Source: Cyrtodaria siliqua (taxonomy: Eukaryota; Mollusca; Bivalvia; Adapedonta; Hiatellidae). Taken from it: a stretch of 64,000 nt of DNA. The translations under genes were made by a program, and so were the position numbers. The DNA lies in contig JAWPHD010001230.1 of assembly GCA_037043455.1 (NCBI GenBank), forward strand, positions 62,001 through 126,000, given 5' to 3'. Shown here piece after piece: positions 21,480 through 32,349 of the stretch; the first letter of the stretch is position 1; the number at the start of each line of letters is the position of its first letter. Below the pieces are notes generated by a model that was given only the letters and a program-made list of their open reading frames with translations, did not search any database and was not told where the DNA came from.

Positions 21480-24227
21480 TTGTCTTTTATAGCAGCCATG
21501 TTTAATCGATTAATGATCGATCATCGGTCGGTTAAATATTCAGATAATCGATCAAACAAGGTATCTGATCATTGTATTGTCACGGGGTCGTTTTGTTTTA
21601 ACAAAAAGAATACTATTAGTGATTATAATAACGAAACAGACTTAAAAATTCCATTTAAATATGCATGGAACTACGAACACGTTAGCGATTATAAGAATGC
21701 ATTAGATTCTGATGAAACTATAATGCATTTGAACAATTTGCAAAATCAAATACATAATTGTTTTAGTGATAATGATATTGATAATTGTGTGCAGGACCTA
21801 TCTAATATTATTGATGGTGTTTGTTCACCATTGTTTAAAAGGAATATAAACACTGATTGTTCCAAAAACGATGAAAACAACGATGTATTTGAAAATAAAA
21901 GATGGTATAACAATAACTGTGCAGAATGTAAATATGTATTTTATCAGAAACTAAATAATTTTAGAAATGACAAAAATGAAATACCAAGAAAACAAATGGT
22001 ACAAGCAAGAACAAATTATAAAGAAGCTATACGTCAAGCCAAATTTGAATATAGACAAAATGAAACACAGAAACTTACAAAAGCTCGGTATAAAAATGCA
22101 AAATCCTACTGGAATATGTTAAAAGGTCTTTGTTGTTTAAAAACGGGTAAAATAGAACTTAGAATTTATGAGCAATATTTTAAGGCAATTAACAATCCTG
22201 ATGACAGGTTTTTTACACCAGATGATGATGTCATTATGTTTAATGATAGATATGTTAATGACGAGTTTGCAGTTATGTTCTCAGAATTAGATAATGCAAT
22301 ATCTGATAATGAATTAGAAATGGCTGTTAAACAACTTAAAAATGGTAAAAGTGGAGGACCAGATCTTTATGTTAATGAATTTTTCAAGAATGGAATACGC
22401 CAATTAGGTCCCACTTTAAAATGTTTATTTAACAAGGTATTAAATTCAGGGTATTTTCCAAAAATATGGTCTTCAGGTTATGTGATCCCACTTCATAAAA
22501 AAGGTAGTGTAAATAATGTCGAGAATTATAGAGGCATTACACTATTAAGTGCGTTAGGAAAACTGTTTACTCGAATACTTAACAACAGGTTAAATAGTTG
22601 GGCAGAAAAGTATAATGTTTATGTTGAGGCCTAGGCAGGGTTTAGAAAAGGTATGTCCACAACTGATAATGTTTTTGTTTTGCATGCATTAATTAACAAG
22701 GTTTTAAGCTCGAGTGAAAAATTGTTTTGTTCTTTCGTAGACTTTAAGAAAGCGTTTGATTATGTTGTACGAGATAATCTTTGGTTAAAACTTATAAAAC
22801 TTGGTATACGTGGTAAATTATTGAATATTATAAAATCCATGTATAATGATATAAAATCACAAATCAAACTAAATAATACGATTGGCCATGAATTTACATG
22901 TATATTAGGCGTTCGCCAAGGTGAATTTTTATCTCCGTTTTTATTTTCAATGTTATTGAATGATATTGAAGCAGAATTTGTTGTAAAAGGTTTAGATGGT
23001 ATTGATATTTCCTTTTTGAAACTAGTTTTGCTACTTTATGCCGATGATATTGTAATTTTCTCAAAAGATGCTGCAGATTTGCAGAAAGGACTTGATTTGT
23101 TATATGAATACTGTCAAAAATGGAAATTAGTTGTAAATACTGCCAAAACTAAAGTAATGGTTTTTAGAAAAGGTGGCATTCTTCCAAGAAATACACAATT
23201 AATTTTCAGTGGTGAAATACTTGAAATCGTGGGTTCATTTTCTGAAACACAGGCTTTGTTATCTGGCCAAGCGTTAAAAGCCATTTTTAAGCTTGAAAAA
23301 TGTTTATACAAATTCATTGACTTATCGCCAAAACATGTATTAGACCTATTCGATAAACTTATATATCCTATTCTGTCATACGGCTGTGAAGTATGGGGAT
23401 TTGCTCAAGCCAATAGTATTGAACGTGTTCACACACAGTTTTGTAAAAAGTTGATGGGTGTTAAGAAATCGACACAAAACGATTTTATTTATGGTGAGCT
23501 AGGTAGAAGTACATTAAAATGTAGACGTTTGTTCTCAATTATTAAATATTGGTTTAAAATTCTACAATCAGAGGATGTGAAATATATACGATTAATGTAT
23601 GAAGATATGTTAAGTGATATTGGTGTAAATGCAGGCACCCAAAACTGGGCCAGCAAAGTCAGAGATCTTTTAAGTAATTATGGATTCTACCATGTTTGGT
23701 TTCATCAAAGCGTGGGTAACGTCAATGCATTCTTAACAATTTTTAAACAACGTTTGAAAGATGTTTTTATACAAGAATGGAATACAAGATTAATTGATTC
23801 ATCCAGAGCGTTGTTTTACCGAAATATTTCAAATTTTGAGCTACAACCTTACTTAAATATTGTTAAGAGTAAATGCACACGTCAATCCATTTCAAAACTT
23901 CGTGTATCGTCACATAGATTAGAAGTGGAAATGGGCAGATGGTCCAGAAATAGAGTTCATATAGATGAGAGACGATGTAGACATTGTAACATACTCGAAG
24001 ACGAATATCATTTTGTTTTGTGTTGTCCATTGTATAATGATTTACGTAAGAAATACGTGTCAAGATTTTATTTCCAACGACCAAGTATGTTCAAATTTGT
24101 AATGCTGTTAAAAAGTGAAAACAAAAGGGAAGTCTTTAATTTTGGATTGTTTATATTCAAAGCATTTAAATTACGTATAATATTATATTATATAATAATT
24201 AAACTATATTTTCCTTCTCCTAAGTAA
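21480..24227 (+). pseudogene. LINE endonuclease remnant-RT-zinc knuckle ORF with one nonsense codon
   Basis: Two ORFs (21480-22634 and 22653-24227) are in the same frame, separated only by a TAG at 22632-22634, within what would be the EAQAGFRKG block, so a single C-to-T change explains the stop. A SDHCIV block near 21570 is the end of an endonuclease. RT blocks follow: LKNGKSGGPD, AGFRKGMSTTDN, FVDFKKAFD, GVRQGEFLSPFLF and catalytic YADD at 23037-23048. A C-terminal C-x2-C...H...C knuckle (CRHCNILEDEYHFVLCC, about 23970-24020) ends the protein. The YLG block expected after YADD is missing at EIVGSFSETQ, which suggests an in-frame deletion of about 12 residues. The 5' end is truncated. The protein would nick target DNA and copy its RNA there. 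It is the best preserved element here; the exact LINE clade is uncertain. Confidence 0.9.
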
Positions 24228-24540
24228 ATATGTTTTTCTTTAGTTTTTCTTCTTAATTATGGATATGCACAAACACTGAAGCAGTCTCTTTGTATGGTGA
24301 TATTTGCTAAGATAAACTAATTTACTGTATGTATATTCTCCCAGGAATATTATTTAATAGTGTTCCGAATAATATGTTTTAATAGACACAAATCCCTGTG
24401 GGATTTCATTATTTGTATTCTGATGAATGTATGTATTGATCATCAGTCATGTGACTCTATGTTTGTATAGTAAATATGTTGCCTCATGGGCCAATCTGGC
24501 CAAATGGCATTTTGAAATAAAAACTTCCAAAAAAACTTCC
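24228..24540 (+). other. Probable 3' UTR of the LINE
   Basis: Follows the LINE stop codon. It ends with TTTTGAAATAAAAACTTCC and a doubled AAAACTTCC before unrelated sequence begins. An AATAAA signal lies at about 24518. The end point is a judgement, as no target-site duplication could be fixed. Confidence 0.5.
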
Positions 24541-24658
24541 AGATTTGTTCTTGTAAAATTGCTTTTGTGAATTTATTTAACTGATTAACAAGTGGTAACT
24601 TTTCATTGACGGTGAGTATATATACATATGCAAATAAAAATCAGTGAACATTTACTAA

Positions 24659-24818
24659 AATGGCGAACACAGTTTGCACAACCTTCTGAAGATGATTTGA
24701 AAAATTTACGCATGAGGTTACAGATGAAGATTTCGAAAGAACACAAAAGAACCATCCGCAGAAATTTATTTTCTAGCTAGGTGCTGAGAATAGTGATTTG
24801 GAACTGACAGATAAGTAA
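24659..24818 (+). pseudogene. Decayed coding-like sequence, unknown
   Basis: One frame from 24661 reads MANTVCTTF, two stops, then HEVTDEDFERTQKNHPQKF, another stop and LGAENSDLELTDK. A neighbouring frame reads FAQPSEDDLKNLR over the first part, so a frameshift joins plausible halves. The acidic, hydrophilic composition looks like protein rather than random AT-rich DNA. No family is recognised. It could be an old exon or a transposon protein remnant. Confidence 0.3.
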
Positions 24819-25261
24819 CAATGTTTCCTCCTGTTTTATTTCAAAGGAATATGTAGCAGGACCAAATTTCTTTTTCAAACATATTTTTCAATATAATAAA
24901 ACAAATAACATTAGAAGGTTTACAAATATTCACCGTCACCCTCACATGACTGCAATATTTAGCAACTACAATGACCAATGTATAACACATTTAAGCCATT
25001 ATTTTTTATTATTTGTTTTACGAACCATCAAGACAGAGAATTGCTGTAGGACGAAGGGAAACAAATGGAAGGGAAACAAATAAAACAAAAATTCATAGTT
25101 TATTTATTTTAATTTAAAGGAAGGGAATGAAATGTTCTATTAAAATCTGGGAGGAGGTAAAAACTATAAACTATCAAATTCCTATGGCAAAATAAAATAC
25201 CTAATTTCGTTTAGTGGTAGGAGGGTTCGTAAAACAAATTTATATCAAAAAAGAATGGCCT

Positions 25262-25512
25262 TATTACAACCATGACTTATGTTTACCACATTAATTATAA
25301 CCATGACTTTGTATGAATATCACATTCATTACTACCATGCAAGACCAAAGTATACCGAATTTACTACCATGACCACTTTATAACACTTTATACAACACAT
25401 TTACTACCACCATTTCCAGTGTATACCACATGTATCACATATATAACTACCATGACTAATGTATACCATATGTATTACTACCATGATCTATGTACATCAC
25501 ATTTATACTATC
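25262..25512 (+). repeat. Degenerate minisatellite, about 35 bp
   Basis: Repeats of ACTACCATGACTAATGTATA / CCACATTTATT-type phrase, seven or so diverged units. The 68-codon ORF at 25419-25625 that crosses it is not considered a gene. Confidence 0.7.
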
Positions 25513-25649
25513 ACTCACAGTCTTCTAAACTCATTTCAACTGGAGATTTCGATAAACTTCTGAGAAGAAGCTGTGGATGTAGCCAGATTGTGGTTAAACA
25601 TGTTCATGTTGAAACCAGTGGCTAATGGAGTAGATCTACATTTATCATA

Positions 25650-25832
25650 GACTAAAGAGGGAGCCAGATTATTTTTTTCCTCTAATTGGACTCACAACAA
25701 GATTACTTTTTTCGAATTATATGAGAGAAGGCTGGATTATTTTTTTTCAACAATTTGAGGGCCTGTTTATTTTTTTCCACTCAAGTCAGAGCCAGGATTT
25801 TTTTTCTCAACAATTCAAGGGCCAGCTTTTAG
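25650..25832 (+). repeat. T-run tandem repeat next to LINE
   Basis: Five units of about 38 bp each end in a T run (GGATTATTTTTTTTCAACAA-like). They match the array at 19985-20165 in style. The array runs directly into the 5' truncation point of the following LINE and gives that ORF a false N-terminus. Confidence 0.6.
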
Positions 25833-25834
25833 TT

Positions 25835-27062
25835 ACTCTCCATGACTTCTTTAAAGCTTTCGACAAGAAACAACAAATCGATATTGCCATCCTCGACTTC
25901 TCAAAGGCATTTGACACAGTCCCACACGACAAACTCCTCCATAAAATAGACTGCTATGGCGTCAAGGGCCAACTTAATAACTGGCTATCCTCATTTTTGA
26001 AGGAGAGATCAATGAATGCTGTCTGCAAAGGGGAACACTCTAAAAGTGTCCACGTCGAATCTGGTGTACCTCAAGGCACCGTCCTAGGACCGCTAATGTT
26101 CCTCTGCCACATCAATGACTTACCAGATTGCGTTACATCTAAAGTCCGTCTCTTCGCAGATGACTGCCTACTATACAGGACAATAAACACCATACAAGAT
26201 CACACGGCTCTCCAAAACGACCTGCTAGAACTGGAAAAATGGGCATCAACTTGGGGTATGCGATTCAATGCCAAGAAGTGCTATATTTTAAGTGTCAGCA
26301 ACTCATCATCACATTTCTACCAACTTGACAACACAATACTCCAACAAGTTTCGGCAAAATCACCATCTCGGAAGACGTACAGTGGAGTACCCACATAAAT
26401 AATATATGCAAAATAGCCAACTCAACGCTAGGCTTCCTAAGAAGAATTAAACTTAAAGAACTGCCCACATGAATGTCGGAAGCTAGCATACATCACTCTA
26501 TTCCGCTCAACCCTCGAATATGGCTCCTCTATCTGGGACACGCATCTCCAAAAGGATGTAAACTCCTTGGAAAAAATTCAACGCCAAGCTGCTAGGTTCA
26601 TCCAAAAGGATTATAAGTCGCGAGATGATGTCTGCGTGACAAGAATGCTGCAAGATCTCGACCTACCGACACTTCAGCATAGGCGTGAATTCAACCGAGT
26701 TATCTATTTATACAAGATAGTGTGGGGTATGGTACCGGCAATAGACACATATGATTTTTTAGTTACCTAAAAGACTTATAAAAGCCGAGCAATTATCAGA
26801 TTTTGAATCTAAAAACATTATTGAGCGACAAGTAATAAACAATTCAAAGTGCTTTGTGATAGATAACGCCAACACTGACAGGAACTCATTCTTCGTAAAA
26901 ACAGTGATTAAGTGGAACCACCTGGACGAGAACACTATCAGCGCCCAAACAGTTGAGGGATTCAAGTCGTCCCTTTCCAACTGTTACTAAGCTCGCGCAC
27001 TCTCCCCGAAGGTATATACCAGTATTGGTCCTACTTCATAACCATACAGATACAGATACAGA
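25835..27062 (+). pseudogene. LINE reverse transcriptase and C-terminal region, frameshifted
   Basis: RT blocks are clear: HDFFKAFDKKQQIDIAILDF, SKAFDTVPHDKLLHKI, GVPQGTVLGPLMFLCHIND, and catalytic FADD at 26153-26164, then WASTWGMRFNAKKCYI. After a frameshift near 26350 the thumb continues (HINNICKIANSTLGFLRR), a second break follows near 26465, then LEKIQRQAARFIQKDY and, in another frame, SKCFVIDNANTDRNSFF near the C-terminus, ending with TAA near 26990. The 3' end is marked by a short ATACAG repeat (27042-27062). The element is 5'-truncated before the RT and inactive. The sequence style fits the CR1/jockey group of LINEs. A short piece of its 3' coding end recurs at 38579-38661. Confidence 0.85.
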
Positions 27063-27175
27063 AATAATTATTACAATCTTTCTGACAGTAAGAGTAGGGC
27101 AGGGTTTCATGATTATTTTGTAATATTACATATTTGTCTGTGATTTGTATAGGAAATACTGGGAATAGAAAAGCT

Positions 27176-27450
27176 ATATCAACTCGTTTGCTCTAGTGGG
27201 AGATATTGCTCGGCCTTTTCCGTCAGTGGCGGGAATGCCAAATGACATTCCGATTGTTTTACGGACGTCTTCGTCAGATTCCCCACCAATCGGAACTGCC
27301 TCGTCGGATTCCGTCACTCGGGATTCCGACTCGGAGAGTACTCGACGCCATTTTGAACTATTTTCAAGAAACGACAACTCTGCAGTAGCGACCTCTTCAA
27401 TTATAAGATAAACAAAATGGCGACAGCTGGCAAGTTGAACATGCGGTACA
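27176..27450. other. Locally GC- and CpG-rich segment
   Basis: The segment contrasts with AT-rich surroundings and contains many CG dinucleotides, and repeats of CCGTC-CGGATTCC type. Three frames stay open (27174-27377 minus; 27196-27411 and 27206-27388 plus), as expected from GC-richness. At 27416 an ATG in a good context (AAAATGGCGACAGCTGGC) opens ten codons to a possible splice donor (CGGTACAT). It may be a promoter-proximal CpG-rich region or first exon, but there is no further evidence. Confidence 0.25.
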
Positions 27451-27774
27451 TATTTGTTTGTTTTATCAGGGAGTATTCATAGAGATTCCTGATATAATAA
27501 TGTATTCATACTAAGGTAAACAATATGGTGATTCCCGTTAAACGTGGGCGCTTCCTAATTTATAAGAGTTTCACCTCTTCTAAGTTCATCTAAAACTAAA
27601 TAACGTGCGAGCACATGCCATGATCATGGTATCAATGATCTGATCATACGCTCCACCAATATATACAGGGCAGGGTAGAGCAGGGGTGTCATTACCTTTA
27701 TAAGTAAGTGGCACCCAGAGCAGAATAGCCGGGTATTTTTATTGATACTTGTATAAAATACTAGTAAAAGTAGA

Positions 27775-28060
27775 CAAAGCCAATGACGGTGAAATCATTT
27801 GTACAGACGGAATTGCGCTGAAAGAGACAGTGACATGGTTTATCACTGCAACTTGATACTAAAAGGGATGTTGAAATTGTTTATTTAGTAGAATTTACAC
27901 AAAAAGAGACAGTGAAATTATTTATACGTATGGATTTATCCGAAAATTGACAGTGAAGATTCTAAACATGCGAATTTACGCTGAAAGCGACAGTGGCGTT
28001 GTTATGTGGCTTTACACTGAAGAATCAGCAACGTCATTTATATATGTGGATTTTTTTATA
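27775..28060 (+). repeat. Minisatellite M, about 55 bp, block 1
   Basis: Units contain GGATTTACGCTGAAAGAGACAGTGA-like text split as GAATTTACGCTGAAAG and CGACAGTGGCG, with a TCATTTATAT link. The same family forms blocks at 28255-28345 and 32030-32345. Five to six diverged units. No coding capacity. Confidence 0.7.
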
Positions 28061-28254
28061 TATTTTAGGAACATATAAACCCATAATGTCGCAAGCGTGG
28101 TTTTTTTAAAATTGAGAAAAAATGCAGTAAAACATTCATTTCATAATTCTATCTTTGATACTGTTTACAGTAACTAATGTCAACCCATGCATTTAAAAGC
28201 GTTCTTATATTTTTCTTTTTCATTTTTTTCTTTCTATTGACTATTTTTTTCTAA

Positions 28255-28345
28255 AATTGATAAGTGAAGTTACTATATATGCAAATTTATCCTGAAATTA
28301 ACAGAGAAGTCCCTGACTTCACCTGAAATTAACACTGAAGTTACT
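28255..28345 (+). repeat. Minisatellite M, block 2
   Basis: Two units of the phrase CCTGAAATTAACACTGAAGT with ACTATATATGCAAATTTA between them, identical in style to 32050-32185. Confidence 0.7.
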
Positions 28346-28347
28346 AT

Positions 28348-28437
28348 AATGGTAATCCGAGACTTCTCTGACCCTAAAAGCCTTTTTTAATTATTTATTT
28401 TTTTTGCGGCTCTTTAGGGTCAGAGGAACTCCTATAG
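28348..28437 (+). repeat. Short foldback repeat R, copy 1
   Basis: Inverted halves CTCTGACCCTAA and TTAGGGTCAGAG surround a T-rich loop. The outer ends read GGTAATCC and GGATTAC. The flank GGAACTCCTATAGTGAAAAC is shared with copies at 30186-30350, 53834-53945 and 55046-55105. Probably a very short MITE. Confidence 0.7.
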
Positions 28438-28469
28438 TGAAAACCGGGGGATTACTAAAAATGCACAGT

Positions 28470-28890
28470 CATGGGGTGCATAGAATTACCGGAATCCACC
28501 TATTTACCGGAATCCTACCGGAATCCACCATAGAGTTACCGGAATCCACTTTTGAATTACCGGAATCCACTATTTATGATCTTAATTGACGTAAATGTAT
28601 AGTTAATTAAGTAATATATTAATGAATATATTAATGAATATGTGTTTTTGTGACTTTAATTATCGAAAAATACCGAAATACGACTTTTGAATTACCGGAA
28701 TCCACTATTTTTTATCTAAATTACCCCGGAGTCCACTATTTATGATCTAAATTGACGTAATTGTATAGTTAATTAAGTAATATATTAATGGATATATTAA
28801 TGAATATGTGTTTTTGTGACTTTAATTATCGAAAAATACCGGAATACGACTTTTGAATTACCGGAATCCACCATTTTTGATCTAAATCCA
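28470..28890 (+). repeat. Tandem repeat with ACCGGAATCCAC motif, 166-bp period
   Basis: 28488-28570 has five close copies of TACCGGAATCCAC. Then a 166-bp unit containing GACGTAA-TGTATAGTTAATTA, ATTAATGAATATGTGTTTTT and TTGAATTACCGGAATCCAC appears twice (GACGTAA at 28588 and 28754). The ORFs at 28404-28589 and 28816-29007 run through it and are not genes. Confidence 0.85.
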
Positions 28891-28899
28891 CACGGAAAC

Positions 28900-30180
28900 C
28901 GAGCACCACGTTGCTTAGACAAGTTGGCCATATTAGAAATTAATAACTTCAATACAATCCAGGAATATCACAGAGATTTAAATTGCTTTGTAACACAGAT
29001 GAGATAAAATTAATATTTTGTTTCAAGTATATATACATCTCTCATTTTACTCAATCTACTCAAAGTTCTCAAAGTACTCAAAATTATATAAACCAAACAA
29101 CAACAATCAAAGCGTTCAGACTGTAGTCTTTGATGTATATATAACACATCTTCAATTAATAGCATAATGTAAAGACATTGTTAATGGAAGCAAATAATCA
29201 GCTGCTAATTATAAAATAATTACTATCAAACTGTTAATTGCTTGTTCACACAAGGAGCTATTAAAAACATCCTGCTCACACTTAAAGGTTTCGGTGTCCT
29301 TTGTAAAGTAATTAAAAAAAATGAAATAATTTACTTCATTCTTGATTTCATAATCGACTTTTGCATCTAATATTGTTAGTTTGCGACGCAGTGTTAACAA
29401 GAGGCTGCGAGTAATGTTGCAGGAAGACTTCATCAATGTCATGAAGAAACTGAAGTTCCCTCGCCATTATGACGCAGACATGGTTCATCCTTGAGCCAAA
29501 GAAGGTGGCATGAGAATATTGACATCTGTCACTTTCAACGATGTTTGCGATGTCAGGTCGATTTTTTACGATAATTTAGCTCAACAGATCGACCGATTAA
29601 TGTTTATTATACCAAGTTGCAATGATAAAACTGCACCTTTATCGATGGTAGGGACACAATAAAACATTTATGTTTTGAAGTACACTTTTATTTACTATAT
29701 CCGCCATATTGTCATTTTGCATATTAATTAAATTCCCGTGATATTCTCGCGAGAGGTAAAGGCATTTATATTCCCCTCATCAAATAAGTCCACTATCAAC
29801 TGACAGCATCGAGGGATTTTTGGAGTGGAACAAACTCTTCTCGGGGCATAGTTAGGGTCTAAACTTTAAAAATAAACAATTGAATGTTGTTCAGAGAATT
29901 GCTAGTGCCAAAAGGAAAAGTTTGTCGCAATTTTGATTTTTTTTAATTTTGCGGGAAATATTTATCGGCGCACCGGTCACGATCACGTGATATTTGACCT
30001 GAATAATAACAAATGTTGGAAATGTAATATTTTTTCACTTCGTCTGAAACGGTTGACCGTTACAACTTCATTAAGGTCAATAAAACAAATATTTCGGTTC
30101 AGATAGGTAAATAAATATATTGATAATCGGTTTATATGCTTGAAATGTTAATACAATGAATACTTACATAGATATATTGA
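28900..30180. other. No gene recognised
   Basis: AT-rich, with only short ORFs such as 29209-29442 minus. No family match or strong repeat was seen. Confidence 0.45.
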
Positions 30181-30185
30181 TTTAA

Positions 30186-30350
30186 AACCAAGAGGGTAGT
30201 TCCTCACCCGCGAGGGAGAGGAGATCCCCGTGTTTTTACTATAGGAGTTCCTCTGACCGTACACAGCCAGATGAAATATCAAAAATCGTAAAAAGGGCTG
30301 GTAAGGTCAGAGAAGGCTCGGATTACTATAATGGCTGTATACCAGATATC
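30186..30350 (-). repeat. Short foldback repeat R, copy 2
   Basis: On the minus strand it reads TAATCCGAGCCTTCTCTGAC, CAGCCCTTTTTACGATTTTTG, and GGTCAGAGGAACTCCTATAG, followed by AAAAACACGGGGATC. The order is the same as in 53834-53945. It is complete and has the extra CTCCCTCGCGGG end piece. Confidence 0.75.
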
Positions 30351-30704
30351 GTCATTTTTATGTTGATTTTTTAATATAAATAAATCAAAACTAGTAATCA
30401 CATAAATATTTTTGCCGGTAGAGTAGCTTACCCCTTTGCCGTAAATGTTCCGTGTTTACATTGTTCCTATTTTCAGTAACTAGTGTCACGTGACCGTTAC
30501 TAAATATAGACTGAATTGGGCCGGTCGTTTGAGCTGAATGTAGTAGTTATCGTCATGTTCAGTTTAATACCGAAAAATCCATGTTAGGGATGATGAAAAC
30601 GTGTGTAGTTCTTAATTGAAACATGAATATACCATTGCATATGAATACACAAAAAAAAAAATCTAGAAAAAAATATATCTACAATTTAAAATGCTAGGAA
30701 TCTT

Positions 30705-31611
30705 TATGTGAGGAAGCTATCCAGCTGGCTTGCGGAACATCGGTGGTTCTACCCAGGTGCCCGCCCGTGCACGAAAATTGCCCGGAGGGGCACCTGGGGT
30801 CCAGTGTTCCCATTCACGCACATATGTGCCTGAATCACGCATGAAAACAAAAAATCACGCACAGAAAACTGACCTCGTACGTGCATGCACGCACATAAAA
30901 AATACAAGTCTGATAATAAGAAAGCATGACCGTAGGTAGATTTCCAAATTCTCGTCCACTTTGTCCGAATATTTTTTTGAAAAATCAAAACGAAACTAAA
31001 ACGCTTTGTTTACGATAACATTATCCCGAGTAATTGCGTCTATTGCCCTATCCCTCTAGTGCATACCAAGATGATTGGTTATGACGTCATAAAAGCACGC
31101 GCTACCTAAATGAAAGTAGAGAAAACATCGACATCTCATTCTTTTTGACTTATTTCTTTTTCAGATTTAGTAAGTATATTTGAAATTAAAATAAAAACTT
31201 AATAATAGAATAAATGAAGATCAAATAATTAATTCAAATCATGTTTCGTCTCTCCCGTGTACTATTTATAGATGCGCAAACATGTTGACTGGTATTAATT
31301 TTTACTTGAACGAAATGATTTACTGTAACTGTTGTCAACTTGAATATTACACTGTGCTGTCACAGCCTGTGTATTGTAATGCCTTCAGTAGCAAATAAAG
31401 TATGTTGAAAGGTTTAAAAATCTTAAAAATTCATAGTGTACCCCCTAAATTTGTAGTGTACCCCCAACATTTAACAGTAGGGAGTACATGTACCCCCAAA
31501 TGAAAAAGTCAGTGGGAACACTGGGGGTCTTCCTCCACCAATGGAAGGTGGAAAGCCGCCATATGACCTTAGCTGTTGGTGCGACTATAAAATCCAATTC
31601 AATCAATCAAT
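30705..31611 (+). mobile_element. SINE family 2, split by a transposon
   Basis: The left part, 30705-30801, holds GTGAGGAAGCTATCCAGCTGG, split here as GTGAGGAAGC and TATCCAGCTGG, then GGTGGTTCTACCCAGGTGC and a GGCACCTGGGGTC end. The right part, 31524-31611, resumes with GGGGTCTTCCTCCACCA and ends GCGACTATAAAATCCAATTC plus an AATC tail. Together they match, in reverse orientation, the unbroken copy at 38838-39080. The tRNA head is missing. Confidence 0.8.
30802..31523. mobile_element. 722-bp non-autonomous DNA transposon, hAT-like ends
   Basis: Perfect terminal inverted repeats CAGTGTTCCCA / TGGGAACACTG bound the insert. The 6-base GGGGTC is duplicated at 30796-30801 and 31524-31529, and the uninterrupted SINE at 38838-39080 has it once. 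CAGTG-type ends are usual for hAT elements, but hATs normally duplicate 8 bp. Subterminal repeats include TCACGCA on the left and GTGTACCCCC on the right. No transposase ORF. Confidence 0.8.
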
Positions 31612-32029
31612 TTAAAATGTTTTTTCAACTGTAGGTATCGGATGTAATTTACTTTACTTCTACGTTCATAATTTAAAGGGAAATAACTGTCCGCAAATTT
31701 AAATTGACGTGAACTAGTTGTTTTCGTTTATCATATACTTTTAGTTTTTTGTGCATGTCAAATTGATTCAGTGGTTCGACGTAAAAGGTCTGCTATTTTA
31801 AAAGGAAACATTTCTGCGCATGCGCATTAGCACATGATTCCCCCGATTGTGTTTTGTTTATAACGGTATTTATATAGGTAAACGAGTTGGTTTGAGAGTG
31901 TATGTTGACATTTTTAAACTATTTTTTCCTCTCCAATCGTCTGCTGATAGTGTGTAGTGATTTGTAAAATGGGGTCGAAAAATAAGCACAACATCGAGCG
32001 TTTTATTGATAATGACGAAATCTGGTGAA

Positions 32030-32345
32030 TGACGATAACTGGTACACAACCAGTATATGCAAATGTTTACCCTGAAATTAACACTGAAGTTAAAATATAT
32101 ATATGTGGCGAATTTACCCTGGAAATATTAAACAGTGAAGTTTTTATATGCAAATTCAACCTGAAATTAACACTGAAGTTGCTATATGTGGATTTACACT
32201 GGAAGAGACGGTGACATCATTTATATGTTGATTTACGCTGAAAGAAACTGTGACGTCATTTATATACGTGGATTTACTCTGAAAGAGACGGTGACGTCAT
32301 TCATATACGTGGATTTAAGCTGAAAGAGACTATGATGGTTTATAT
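32030..32345 (+). repeat. Minisatellite M, block 3
   Basis: About six units. The first three carry CCTGAAATTAACACTGAAGT and the later three carry GGATTTACNCTGAAAGAGAC with GTGACGTCATTTATATACGT. The order of sub-types is the reverse of blocks 1 and 2. A small ORF (32029-32214) crosses it. Confidence 0.75.
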
Positions 32346-32349
32346 ATAT

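Noticed and set aside
23863..24084. Minus-strand ORF opposite the LINE
   Set aside because: Shadow of the strong plus-strand LINE reading frame.
31969..32028. Short ORF starting ATGGGGTCG, encoding 19 residues
   Set aside because: Too short to judge, no donor site at its end, and it leads straight into minisatellite M.
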